From assembly GCA_003446545.1 (NCBI GenBank), contig DMAO01000014.1, positions 489 to 7,250 on the forward strand: DNA of 6,762 nucleotides, given 5' to 3'. Below, one piece after another: positions 1-6,722 of this stretch (positions are counted from its first letter, which is position 1; every line of letters starts with the position of its first letter). The notes below the pieces were generated by a model. That model was not told where the DNA came from and searched no databases. It worked only from the letters and a program-made list of their open reading frames with translations. A program made the translations under genes and the position numbers. This DNA is from Sphaerochaeta sp. (lineage in GTDB: Bacteria; Spirochaetota; Spirochaetia; Sphaerochaetales; Sphaerochaetaceae).

Positions 1-584
1 CCTTCAAGGCCGTACACATCCTTGAAGAAAGCTTCAGTACCCCGTCTCTTGTCAAACTCACCAAACCAGGCATTTATATGAATTGAGCTTACCGCAGTAC
101 CTGCGCCAAGATCCTGGCAAATGGCAACGACCCTAGCAATCTGATCCTTGTTCAAATACGGAGGTTCACTACCGTGATCAAAGGCAATATCATAGATGCG
201 GGCAAACTGGTCACTGGAAAGCTTGGCCTCAGGGACAAGGAGGAGAACACGTTCAATGAGCTCTTTCACCCGTTGCGCATACCCATCTTTCTTGATGGAG
301 GGATGCACATAGTGCCTGATTACTCCGTCTTTCCTATAGAGACAGAGAGCCCCACTTTCACTGAGAACAGCCTCAATCGGCCACTGCCTCAGATAGGTGT
401 CGCCCCAACCGGCAGACCCACCGGTGACACAGATAACCTTCAGACCTGAGTCATGCAACTTCCAAAGGGCCTCAAGGCCTTCTGGATGCAACTTCCCATT
501 CGTGGTAATCGTATCATCCACATCGGTGAGCACATAGGCAATGGAAGCAACCTCACCCTCGGTGAGGGTATCAAGTTCTCTCAA
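1..584 (-). CDS. HAD-superfamily phosphatase (IIB-like), 3' end beyond the window
   Basis: An open frame of about 194 codons runs from 584 off the left edge with no stop. Seen: HAD motif I as TDVDDT (nucleophile Asp21, acid/base Asp23), motif II as VTGGSAGW (Thr54), and a later PYLNKDQIARVV segment whose lysine could serve as the HAD motif III lysine. The final Asp motif would lie outside the window. Family knowledge: such enzymes transfer phosphate from small phosphorylated metabolites through an aspartyl-phosphate, with Mg2+. The segment after motif II (WP..AVLSESGA) resembles the HAD-IIB group that includes sugar-phosphate phosphatases, but the substrate cannot be read from sequence. Start: no ATG is in a suitable place, since motif I must follow the N-terminus closely. 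TTG at 582-584, 8 bases after the pgsA stop and preceded by a weak AGG, is the best candidate. Probably co-transcribed and translationally coupled with pgsA. Cytoplasmic; no signal peptide. Confidence 0.85.
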   Translation of the reverse strand, partial: MRELDTLTEGEVASIAYVLTDVDDTITTNGKLHPEGLEALWKLHDSGLKVICVTGGSAGWGDTYLRQWPIEAVLSESGALCLYRKDGVIRHYVHPSIKKDGYAQRVKELIERVLLLVPEAKLSSDQFARIYDIAFDHGSEPPYLNKDQIARVVAICQDLGAGTAVSSIHINAWFGEFDKRRGTEAFFKDVYGLE

Positions 585-592
585 AATGCTAC

Positions 593-1189
593 CTACCGGG
601 ACAACGTGGAAAGGCTTCCATCACGAATGATGGCCTTCACATACGTAAGCAAGGAAGCAACAGAGGCAAAGGCTGCCAAGGCAAAAACGACAGTCAGGGT
701 TGAAGCTATAGGCGAAAGCCAGGAGGCTCCTACAAACCAACGCGTCAGAGCGATGTACAGCACACCAGCAGCTCCGCTGATCGCATAGAGCACAGCTTTA
801 GTCTTACCCCAAATATTTGCAGCTACCGGCTTCCCTTTACCCATCATCAGCATCCTGAGGAACAGGATGAAGAATTCACGCCACATGATAATGATAAACG
901 CCCATGACGGCATTATCCCAAAGCCCGAAAGACATACAAAATAGGTCAGTCGAGAAAAGGTATCAGCAAAGGGATCCATTACCTTACCCAAATCGGTGAC
1001 CATTCCATACTTCCTTGCAATTATACCATCAAGCAGGTCACTCATCTCTGTACAGGCCAACAATATGATGGTAAGTATGGAAGAGAGCTTACCCAACTCA
1101 GGGCCCACCCAAAAAGGGAGATAAAAAGCGATAAAAAACATGGGGGCCATGACTAGGCGAGAAACAGTGAGCTTATTCGGAATATTCAT
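593..1189 (-). CDS. pgsA: CDP-diacylglycerol--glycerol-3-phosphate 3-phosphatidyltransferase (phosphatidylglycerophosphate synthase)
   Basis: Integral membrane enzyme that makes phosphatidylglycerophosphate and CMP from CDP-diacylglycerol and glycerol-3-phosphate, the committed step to phosphatidylglycerol and cardiolipin. The complete CDP-alcohol phosphatidyltransferase signature D-x2-DG-x2-AR-x8-G-x3-D-x3-D is present: Asp51, Asp54-Gly55, Ala58-Arg59, Gly68, Asp72, Asp76. These acidic residues bind the metal and CDP. The N-terminus MNIPNKLTVSRL is typical of PgsA rather than of phosphatidylserine or phosphatidylinositol synthases. Hydrophobic segments lie near residues 10-28, 35-50, 80-112, 130-150 and 158-185. 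About 198 residues is a normal length. Start: an ATG at 1195 is also in frame (MSMNIP...), but AGAGG at 1196-1200 abuts it, whereas that sequence is 6 bases from the ATG at 1189, so I prefer 1189. The Shine-Dalgarno overlaps the stop of the upstream carboxypeptidase gene, suggesting coupling. Specific substrate assignment is by similarity only. Confidence 0.9.
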   Translation of the reverse strand: MNIPNKLTVSRLVMAPMFFIAFYLPFWVGPELGKLSSILTIILLACTEMSDLLDGIIARKYGMVTDLGKVMDPFADTFSRLTYFVCLSGFGIMPSWAFIIIMWREFFILFLRMLMMGKGKPVAANIWGKTKAVLYAISGAAGVLYIALTRWFVGASWLSPIASTLTVVFALAAFASVASLLTYVKAIIRDGSLSTLSR

Positions 1190-1198
1190 AGACATCCT

Positions 1199-2716
1199 CT
1201 AGTTGCCGAACAAGCGGCTGAACTTGTCATCAAGGTAGCTTGTGAATAGCTTTGCGTCAAGAGGTTTTCCGGTTGCCTCTGCGAGCAGAGCTCCAGGCAA
1301 AAGGAGGCTTCCCTTCCTATAGATGCGCTCATCCAGGTAGGAATGGAGCTCTGAGAGCCTGCCTTCCCGCATCAGGAAATCGACATCGAGGTCCTTGTTC
1401 ATCCTCTGCCAGATCTGAGCACCATAGAGATTTCCCAGAGCATATGTCGGAAAGTATCCGAAGTCTCCACTGCTCCAGTGGACATCCTGCAACACCCCCT
1501 GAGCATAGGTCTTAGGCACTACACCCAACATCTCCTCTGACTTTACATTCCAGGCTTCAGGAAGGTCATCCACTGAGAGGTTGCCAAACAACAACTGTTG
1601 TTCAAGTTCGAAACGAAGCATGACATGCAGCGAGTAGCTCACCTCGTCAGCATTGACTCTGATAAGCGATCTCTGGACCTTGTTTGCCGCCTGCAGGAAC
1701 TGTGTAAGGCTCACCCCTTCTGTCTGAGAGGGAAAGAACGTGCAAAAGAGAGGATAGTAATGAGACCAGAAACCCTCACTTTTAGCCACCATGTTCTCCC
1801 AAAGCCTGCTCTGGGACTCATGCATGCCATGCGAGGCGGCATTTGCTACGCTAGTGCCTTTTCCCCGCCCACTGTTCATCCCCATCTCATAGAGGGCATG
1901 GCCCCCTTCATGGACAGTCGAGCTAAACGAATCCAGCACACTGGGATCGGTATAGCGTGTGGTTATGCGGATATCATCGCTGCCCAACGTCGAGGTAAAG
2001 GGATGGACCGAAACAGAGCTGCTTCCGCGGCTGAAGTCAAAGCCCATATCCTGTAGGACAATTTTGGAAAATTCCTGCTGCTGGGCAATAGGATAGTCCA
2101 GCTTGAGAAAATCATCGTCAACGTTTTTGTCTGCCAGAGTATTCACTAACGATACCAGTTTGGGCTTGATGGAAGAGAATAAGGCCTCTACCTCAGAGCC
2201 CTTCATTCCAACCTCAAAATCATCAAGCAGGACATCATAGCCACTGAAGCCTTGACGCCTATAGCACGATTCCTTTTCCCTTGTCAGAGCGATGATCTCT
2301 TGGAGATCACCCTTGAACATATTCCAATCGTCCTGCTTTCTCGCCTCGACCCAGCTTTCATGCGACGTACAGGCCTTCTCACTGATCGCCTTGACCAAAG
2401 AGGAGGGCATACTCCTATGCTTGTCCCAGTGACGGAAGCGAAGGCGGATAAGTGCCCTCTCAAAGACATCCTTTCCCGATCCCTCCGGGTTATTGCGATC
2501 GGCGTCAAGGGCGGACAACAGGTCTCCCATTTCGTTGCTACAGGTAATCTCATGCGCTTGCGAGGAGAGCCATCCCATTTGCACAGAACGTTCCTCAAGC
2601 CCCTTTTTAGAAATTCCCATCTCCTGATCCCAGGAGAGAACCGAGCCCATATGTTCAAGCATCACTACTTCACGGTCAATCGCTTCCAACCTCTGAAATG
2701 CTTTTTCTCGTGTCAT
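1199..2716 (-). CDS. M32-family metallocarboxypeptidase (carboxypeptidase Taq type)
   Basis: Cytoplasmic zinc carboxypeptidase of 505 residues, the usual length for family M32, removing C-terminal amino acids from peptides with broad specificity. Seen, numbered from the chosen start: HPF at 238-240 followed by DDIRITTRY; the zinc motif HEGGH at 269-273 (His269 and His273 bind zinc, Glu270 is the catalytic base); HESQSR at 299-304, giving the third zinc ligand Glu300; IRVNADEVSYSLH near 352-364; and GYFPTYALGN at 420-429. All are M32 hallmarks, so the active site looks complete. Start: the frame extends upstream to 2761, but that extension lies inside a hairpin and has no ribosome site. The ATG at 2716 (MTREKAF) has GGAGG 5 bases upstream. 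The stop overlaps the ribosome site of pgsA. It follows thrS by 59 bases and probably shares its transcript. Its physiological role here is likely peptide turnover (inference). Confidence 0.95.
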   Translation of the reverse strand: MTREKAFQRLEAIDREVVMLEHMGSVLSWDQEMGISKKGLEERSVQMGWLSSQAHEITCSNEMGDLLSALDADRNNPEGSGKDVFERALIRLRFRHWDKHRSMPSSLVKAISEKACTSHESWVEARKQDDWNMFKGDLQEIIALTREKESCYRRQGFSGYDVLLDDFEVGMKGSEVEALFSSIKPKLVSLVNTLADKNVDDDFLKLDYPIAQQQEFSKIVLQDMGFDFSRGSSSVSVHPFTSTLGSDDIRITTRYTDPSVLDSFSSTVHEGGHALYEMGMNSGRGKGTSVANAASHGMHESQSRLWENMVAKSEGFWSHYYPLFCTFFPSQTEGVSLTQFLQAANKVQRSLIRVNADEVSYSLHVMLRFELEQQLLFGNLSVDDLPEAWNVKSEEMLGVVPKTYAQGVLQDVHWSSGDFGYFPTYALGNLYGAQIWQRMNKDLDVDFLMREGRLSELHSYLDERIYRKGSLLLPGALLAEATGKPLDAKLFTSYLDDKFSRLFGN

Positions 2717-2721
2717 CGTAT

Positions 2722-2726
2722 CCTCC
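2722..2726 (-). promoter_or_regulatory. Shine-Dalgarno site of the M32 carboxypeptidase gene
   Basis: GGAGG reads on the minus strand 5 bases before the ATG at 2716. It settles the start at 2716 instead of the in-frame ATG at 2761. It lies only 3 bases after the 3' arm of a perfect hairpin, so folding of that hairpin leaves the site free but adjacent. Confidence 0.8.
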
Positions 2727-2729
2727 AAG

Positions 2730-2759
2730 GCAAGAAGCCGGATTGCTCCGGCTTCTTGC
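2730..2759. repeat. Perfect 12-bp inverted repeat (hairpin) between thrS and the carboxypeptidase gene
   Basis: GCAAGAAGCCGG (2730-2741) and CCGGCTTCTTGC (2748-2759) are exact reverse complements around a 6-base loop. In the direction of transcription the hairpin begins 16 bases after the thrS stop and is followed by CTTGGAGG, not by a run of T. The other side also lacks a T run. It is therefore not a classical intrinsic terminator. It may be a weak or partial terminator, a 3'-end stabiliser of the thrS message, or a structure that affects translation of the next gene. The structure is seen directly; its role is inference. Confidence 0.75.
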
Positions 2760-2775
2760 ATCTGTTAATCACGCT

Positions 2776-4521
2776 TTACAGCTGTTCCTTGCTTGCAACC
2801 GTAGCTTTCACAGAAGCTATAAAAGCCTCGGTAGCAACACCGTTCTCCTGCTTGCCACTTCTGTAGCGAACAGAGACCAGGTCGCCCTCAGCCTCACGTT
2901 CTCCTATGATTACCATGTAAGGTATCTTCAGCTGTTGGGCGTTGCGGATCTTTGCATTCATCCTGTCATCACCAAGGTCTGCAGAAACCCGGAAACCTTC
3001 CTTGCGGAGACGTTTCTCCAGCTCTTTTGCATAGTTGAAGAAGTTTTCCCCAACAGGGATTATCTTGATCTGCTCAGGTGCCAACCATGGGGGGAAGGCT
3101 CCTGCATAGTGCTCGATAAGGACACCGAAGAACCGTTCCAGCGAACCAAGCAAGGCACGATGGATCATATACGGGCGCTTTTCCACTCCGTCACTGTCAA
3201 CAAAGGTCATGTTAAAGCGTTCAGGTTCGTTGAAATCAAACTGGATGGTAGAAAGCTGCCACTCACGACCGATGGCATCCTTCACCTTCAGGTCAATCTT
3301 AGGGCCATAGAAAGCCCCACCACCTTCATCGACCTCGTAGCTCAGGCCCTCTGCCTCAATTGCCTCACGAAGGGCCTCTGTAGCATCAGCCCAACGCTTG
3401 GGATCACCAACAGCCTTCTCAGGCATGGTGGAAAGGTATGCGTTGATCTCAGTAAAGCCAAAGGACTTGAGCATGTGCAAGGAGAACCTGAGCACTTCCA
3501 AAATTTCCTCTTGCATCTGGGCAGGTGTGACGAACAGATGTGCATCATCCTGGGTAAAGCCCCGAACTCGCATCAGGCCGTGCATCGCTCCTGCCTTCTC
3601 ATATCGATAGACGGTTCCAAGCTCTGCCCATCGGAAGGGAAGGTCACGGTAAGAGTGCTTACTGTTGTTGTAGATCATGATATGGAATGGACAGTTCATC
3701 GGTTTGGCATAATAGTCGCTCTTGTCCAGCTCCATCGGAGGGTACATTCCTTCCTTGTAGAAGCCGAGGTGACCACTGGTCTCCCAGAGCCATGACTTGC
3801 CGATATGGGGGGTATAGACCATCTCATAGCCATTTGCATAGTGCTCGTCTCTCCAGAAGCTCTCAATAGCCTGGCGTATCCTAGCCCCCATCGGGTGCCA
3901 GTAGACCAAGCCTGGACCTGCCTCCTCATGCAAGCTGAAAAGGTCAAGGTCTTTACCAAGCTTGCGATGATCTCTTTTCTCCACATCCTCAAGGTGTTGC
4001 ATGTAAAGCCTGAGCTCCTTGGCATTAGTCCAAGCAGTGCCATAGATACGGGTAAGCATAGGGTTGGTCTCTTTGCCTCTCCAGTATGCACCGGCGATGC
4101 TCATAAGCTTGAAAGCATCTGCCTTGAGCTCTTTGGAGGATTCAACATGAGGCCCACGGCAGAGATCTGTAAATTCTCCGACACTGTAGAGGGAGACCTC
4201 TTCATCTTCAGGTATTGCATTGATCAACTCAAGCTTGTACGTCTGCTCTGCAAACATCCTCTGTGCCTCTTCACGGCTGACTACCGTACGGACAAAAGGT
4301 TTGTTCTCAGCGATGATGGCGCGCATCCTCTCTGTAATCTCCTCCAGATCGTCGGCGACCAACTGCCTTGGCAGGTCAAAATCATAATAAAATCCGTTAT
4401 CAATCGAAGGGCCAATGGCAATCTGTGCACTGGGGAACATCTCCAGGACAGCCTCGGCCATTACGTGCGACATTGAGTGACGGATCTTGGAGAGTCTCTC
4501 TCCCACTTCCACTTTAGCCAT
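2776..4521 (-). CDS. thrS: Threonyl-tRNA synthetase without TGS domain
   Basis: Charges tRNA-Thr with threonine using ATP; class II synthetase, cytoplasmic. Seen: N-terminal editing domain with HSMSHVMAEAV (His15, His19) and DLCRGPH (Cys121, His125), which clears mischarged Ser-tRNA-Thr; class II core with motif 2 around RYEKAGAMHGLMRVRGF (307-322) and motif 3 around HRALLGSLERFFGVLIEHY (454-472); zinc ligands Cys277 (MNCPFH), His328 (DDAHLF) and His454; C-terminal anticodon-binding domain from about 483. At 581 residues it is about 60 shorter than the 640-residue bacterial form because it begins directly at the editing domain and lacks the TGS domain. The start is sound: AAGGAG at 4528-4533 lies 6 bases before the ATG, so the missing domain is not a misplaced start. 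Preceded by a threonine T-box leader that should control its transcription. The frame is clean, with no sign of decay. Confidence 0.98.
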   Translation of the reverse strand: MAKVEVGERLSKIRHSMSHVMAEAVLEMFPSAQIAIGPSIDNGFYYDFDLPRQLVADDLEEITERMRAIIAENKPFVRTVVSREEAQRMFAEQTYKLELINAIPEDEEVSLYSVGEFTDLCRGPHVESSKELKADAFKLMSIAGAYWRGKETNPMLTRIYGTAWTNAKELRLYMQHLEDVEKRDHRKLGKDLDLFSLHEEAGPGLVYWHPMGARIRQAIESFWRDEHYANGYEMVYTPHIGKSWLWETSGHLGFYKEGMYPPMELDKSDYYAKPMNCPFHIMIYNNSKHSYRDLPFRWAELGTVYRYEKAGAMHGLMRVRGFTQDDAHLFVTPAQMQEEILEVLRFSLHMLKSFGFTEINAYLSTMPEKAVGDPKRWADATEALREAIEAEGLSYEVDEGGGAFYGPKIDLKVKDAIGREWQLSTIQFDFNEPERFNMTFVDSDGVEKRPYMIHRALLGSLERFFGVLIEHYAGAFPPWLAPEQIKIIPVGENFFNYAKELEKRLRKEGFRVSADLGDDRMNAKIRNAQQLKIPYMVIIGEREAEGDLVSVRYRSGKQENGVATEAFIASVKATVASKEQL

Positions 4522-4530
4522 TTCTATCTC

Positions 4531-4848
4531 CTTACAACATTACCTAAAAAAAAGCCCTCATGCCAACGTCTTCCCGTTACGGCATAATCCGTATCCGGCA
4601 AGGACGAAGACATGAAAGCTCTCATGTTTCCGCGGTTCCACCTTGCTTCCCCACCAGCTTTAGGACACTGGACAGGACGCTCGTTCTACCTGTTTCGCCA
4701 GGTGTGCGGCATAGCCTACTAGAAGGATTCGGTATGCGGCTCAAAAGGGGTTTTCATCGGGCGCTCGTCAGACTCCTCTCAACCACTACCGTGGGAGTCC
4801 TCTCTGTCACACCGCTATCGACTACTCGTCTTTCTCATTGCCTTACCA
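4531..4848 (-). promoter_or_regulatory. T-box riboswitch, threonine-specific, upstream of thrS
   Basis: This fills the roughly 350-base gap between the fRMsr gene and thrS. The T-box core TGGAACCGCG is exact at 4631-4640 and would pair with the NCCA end of uncharged tRNA. The antiterminator is GCAAGG (4641-4646) with CCTTGC (4598-4603), plus an inner helix ACATGA (4622-4627) with TCATGT (4610-4615). Stem I begins near GAGAAAGACGAGTAG (about 4836-4822), has an AGAGAG element at 4800-4805, and a distal helix GACTCC/GGAGTC. GCGG (4812-4815) pairs with CCGC just past the specifier loop. The specifier loop reads GAAA-ACC-C-CTTTTGAGC; aligned to the GAAA-GGC-A-TTCTTGAGC of the known glycine T-box it places the codon ACC (Thr) at 4749-4751, agreeing with thrS downstream. 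Uncharged tRNA-Thr should favour readthrough. The promoter is unclear: TTGACT at 4874-4879, overlapping the fRMsr stop, resembles a -35 box, but no good -10 lies 16-18 bases on. Exact outer boundaries are approximate. Confidence 0.95.
4546..4620 (-). terminator. Regulated intrinsic terminator of the thrS T-box leader
   Basis: On the minus strand AGCTTTCATGTC (4609-4620) pairs along its whole length, with three G-U pairs, with GGCATGAGGGCT (4553-4564), and is followed by eight T (4546-4553). Inside is a further stem TACGG/CCGTA (4589-4593 with 4578-4582) around an ATTATG loop. The 5' arm contains the TCATGT segment used by the antiterminator, and the enclosed region contains its CCTTGC arm, so the two folds exclude each other. 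The terminator ends 24 bases before the thrS ATG. Confidence 0.9.
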
Positions 4849-4875
4849 TAAGAATGCGCACAAGGACCCAATTAG

Positions 4876-5358
4876 TCAAGACCAAAGCCTTTCACCCAGC
4901 ATCATAGCAACAGACTCCAACACTTTCTGATCTTCCTCAGTGAAACGGTCTTTTTTAGGACTATCCACATCAAGCAGGGCGACAAGGGTAGCATCCTTAT
5001 CGACTATAGGCACAACCAGCTCGCTTCGCGATTCCTCATCACATGCTATGTGACCGGGGAACAGGTGCACATCTGCTATACGCTGGCTCTCTTTGGTCCT
5101 TGCAGCCTTGCCACAGACTCCTCTGGAGAATGCTATATCAGTGCAGGCAACCTTTCCCTGAAAAGGACCTAGGATAAGGTGGTCTTCCCCAGGTTGCCTC
5201 ACATAGAACCCTACCCAGTTGATATGCTCAAAATGGTTCCAAAGCAGGGCTGAGACATTTGCGAGGTGGCAGTATCGTCGTTCGATACTGTGCTCCCAAG
5301 GCCCTACCAGGGTTTCTACCTGATCGAGTAAAGTCCCTTCCGAGTATAATGCACTCAT
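4876..5358 (-). CDS. Free methionine-(R)-sulfoxide reductase (GAF domain, YebR/fRMsr family)
   Basis: Reduces free L-methionine-(R)-sulfoxide to methionine, using thiol chemistry recycled by thioredoxin; a cytoplasmic oxidative-damage repair enzyme. The 160-residue protein is a single GAF domain of normal family length (E. coli YebR is about 165). Seen: NWVGFY at 47-52, LGPFQGKVAC at 63-72, RGVCG at 79-83, PGHIACD at 101-107 and LLDVDSP at 128-134. The three conserved cysteines are Cys72, Cys82 and Cys106, with gaps of 10 and 24 residues, the same spacing as Cys84, Cys94 and Cys118 of E. coli. The active site thus looks intact. The ATG at 5358 has GGAGG at 5366-5370, 7 bases upstream, inside the last codons of the hydrogenase remnant, so the gene was probably the last member of that operon. 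The frame is undamaged although its upstream partners are broken. Confidence 0.95.
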   Translation of the reverse strand: MSALYSEGTLLDQVETLVGPWEHSIERRYCHLANVSALLWNHFEHINWVGFYVRQPGEDHLILGPFQGKVACTDIAFSRGVCGKAARTKESQRIADVHLFPGHIACDEESRSELVVPIVDKDATLVALLDVDSPKKDRFTEEDQKVLESVAMMLGERLWS

Positions 5359-5362
5359 ACGC

Positions 5363-6467
5363 CTACCTCCGTGCTATCGGTTCACGCATCGCCTTGACTG
5401 GAGAGGAGGCATTGTTGCCTCCCCGAAGACGTTTGGCAACAGAAAGCTTGACTACATCACCAGGGCCGCTGATACAACCACCTTCGCAACACATGACCTC
5501 AATCAAGTCTGCCCCTGGCTCTCGTTTCTCCCACATCTTCATAGTCCTGAACATCCTCTTGTCCATCCCATCGATTGAGAGCACCTCCACATCTTGTGGG
5601 TTTTCCAGACGCCTCAAGACACTGGAAGCCACTCCACTCGAGAGTGCGAACTCACGGCAATCCTCAAATAAGGTGGTGCCACCAAGGTCAGAGCCTTCCA
5701 TCTCACGCACGTCTATACCCTTCGCCAGAAACAGGGATGCGAGTTCACCGAAGGTCATTACCTCATCGACGCTCTCCATTCTAGCCGCTTCAACCTTTTT
5801 GGCAAGACAAGGACCGATAAAAATGGTCCTGGTCTCTGAGTTCTGCCCTTTACACCACTGGGCGGTATAGCCCATGGGAGAGAGGGCAGAAGAGCGCTTT
5901 TCCGAAAGGAATGTGAGATGCTTGTCCATCAGCTCCTGTGCCTCATGCACCCAGGTAGCCTGGGCTCCCTGGGAGACCTCCATAACGGAGGAAAAGCACA
6001 ATAAAGCAAAGCGCCCTTGGTCTGGGATACGGTGCCAGGGAACTGTCCCCCGATAGATAGGGCCACCATGGCAGTCATATGAGCCTTCCCGTTTATGAAG
6101 GAGATGCAATCCTTGGGATAGTTTGCCAGACAAGGACGGGTAAAACAACCCCTGCATGCATCACTGATAAGATACCGGTCAGGCGCTCAGGCAGAGCAAG
6201 CAGTGGAGATGGTGGTAAGAAGGGGAACTGGTGGAGCCTGCTGTATCAGAGCATCCTTCACATACCCACTGAGGCTCTTCATCTCATCACCATCCACTTC
6301 AATAGTACTACCTAGCATTGCCATAATCCTGTAGCGGACCATCACACGCTCCTTATAGATACAGCATCAGTTGGGGATACGGTTCTTGGGGATGAGGTAA
6401 AAAGGATCTTATCGGCATTTTGCACCTTTGCCCTAATCTGAGCGTACTGGTTGTTCATCTCAAGCAT
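5363..6467 (-). pseudogene. Decayed monomeric [FeFe]-hydrogenase-like gene
   Basis: A remnant of an iron hydrogenase with ferredoxin-type clusters, which would couple H2 to electron carriers. Start: ATG at 6467 (MLEMNNQYAQIRAKV) with GGAGG 6 bases upstream, overlapping the end of the [2Fe-2S] gene. The frame closes at 6342-6344. The homologous reading resumes in another frame near 6408 (YLIPKNRIP), meets TGA at 6367-6369, then gives CCIYKERVMVRYRIMAMLG and, after TGA at 6187-6189, RYLISDACRGCFTRPC and ISFINGKAH. From there (about 6075) it jumps to AMVALSIGGQF, skipping the expected two [4Fe-4S] motifs. One base is missing near 5996, after which FSSVMEV continues in a third frame. Near 5929 the stretch with the TSCCP motif is absent. 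FIGPCLAKK (about 5798-5821) and EVMCCEGGCISGPG (5459-5500), the second and third H-cluster motifs, remain. Intact relatives are near 500 residues; only about 368 codons remain. Identity is secure; that it is genuine decay rather than sequence error is likely because whole segments are missing. Stop is TAG at 5363-5365. Confidence 0.85.
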
Positions 6468-6722
6468 GGATGGCCTCCGAGAGCAATCGAAAGAGCTTCT
6501 CTTCTGTCATGTCGCCATGGATGAGGGAGCCTATCTGCACGAAGGGAGCACCCTTCGAGTCGGCCTCTTTACATTTCCCCAGGCATGAGACCCCTTCAAT
6601 CTCACTATTTGCTAGAATTATTGGGCCCAAAAACTCATCATACAGCAACAGGTCGGCCCCCCTTGCACAAAACAGGCAGTCCCGACACATATTTTTACAG
6701 TCACTTTCTCACTCTTTGCCAT
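6460..6722 (-). pseudogene. Thioredoxin-fold [2Fe-2S] protein gene with a one-base frameshift
   Basis: Small [2Fe-2S] protein of the NuoE/thioredoxin-like ferredoxin type, expected to pass electrons to or from the hydrogenase encoded directly downstream. From ATG 6722 the frame reads MAKSEKVTVKICVGTACFVQGG, carrying the C-x4-C pair. The rest, ADLLLYDEFL... with SCLGKCKEA (C-x3-C) and ending SEAIHA, is in the next frame. The switch falls in a run of six G (C on the plus strand, 6657-6662). One more G would restore a continuous 87-residue protein with the cluster ligands Cys12, Cys17, Cys47 and Cys51. AAGGGG lies 6 bases before the ATG. An ATG at 6690 opens the second frame but would lose the first cysteine pair, so it is not the true start. 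The 3' end overlaps the hydrogenase start by 8 bases. The lesion could be real, a sequencing error, or a variable tract. The 40 bases to the right edge are too short to assign. Confidence 0.85.

Noticed and set aside
174..788. Two short plus-strand open frames
   Set aside because: They overlap the HAD and pgsA frames, which carry clear motifs on the minus strand.
2717..2761. Upstream in-frame start for the carboxypeptidase
   Set aside because: The extra 15 residues are encoded by the hairpin, have no ribosome site, and are not part of typical M32 N-termini.
2698..3795. 365-codon open frame on the plus strand
   Set aside because: It lies antisense to thrS and the start of the carboxypeptidase gene, both of which have full catalytic motifs. 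The plus-strand product shows no recognisable family motif and has a run of unlikely composition.
4846..4879. Promoter for thrS at TTGACT
   Set aside because: TATGGT resembles a -10 box but is 23 bases away, and the sequence at normal spacing (CATTCT) matches poorly. Not listed as a feature.
4560..4907. Plus-strand open frame of 115 codons across the thrS leader
   Set aside because: The region is fully explained as a T-box RNA on the opposite strand, and the translated product has no recognisable motif.
5996..6157. N-terminal part of the open frame starting at ATG 6157 as real hydrogenase protein
   Set aside because: This stretch (MQGLFYPSLSG...) has no family similarity. The homologous residues are in another frame, and the frames meet near 5996.
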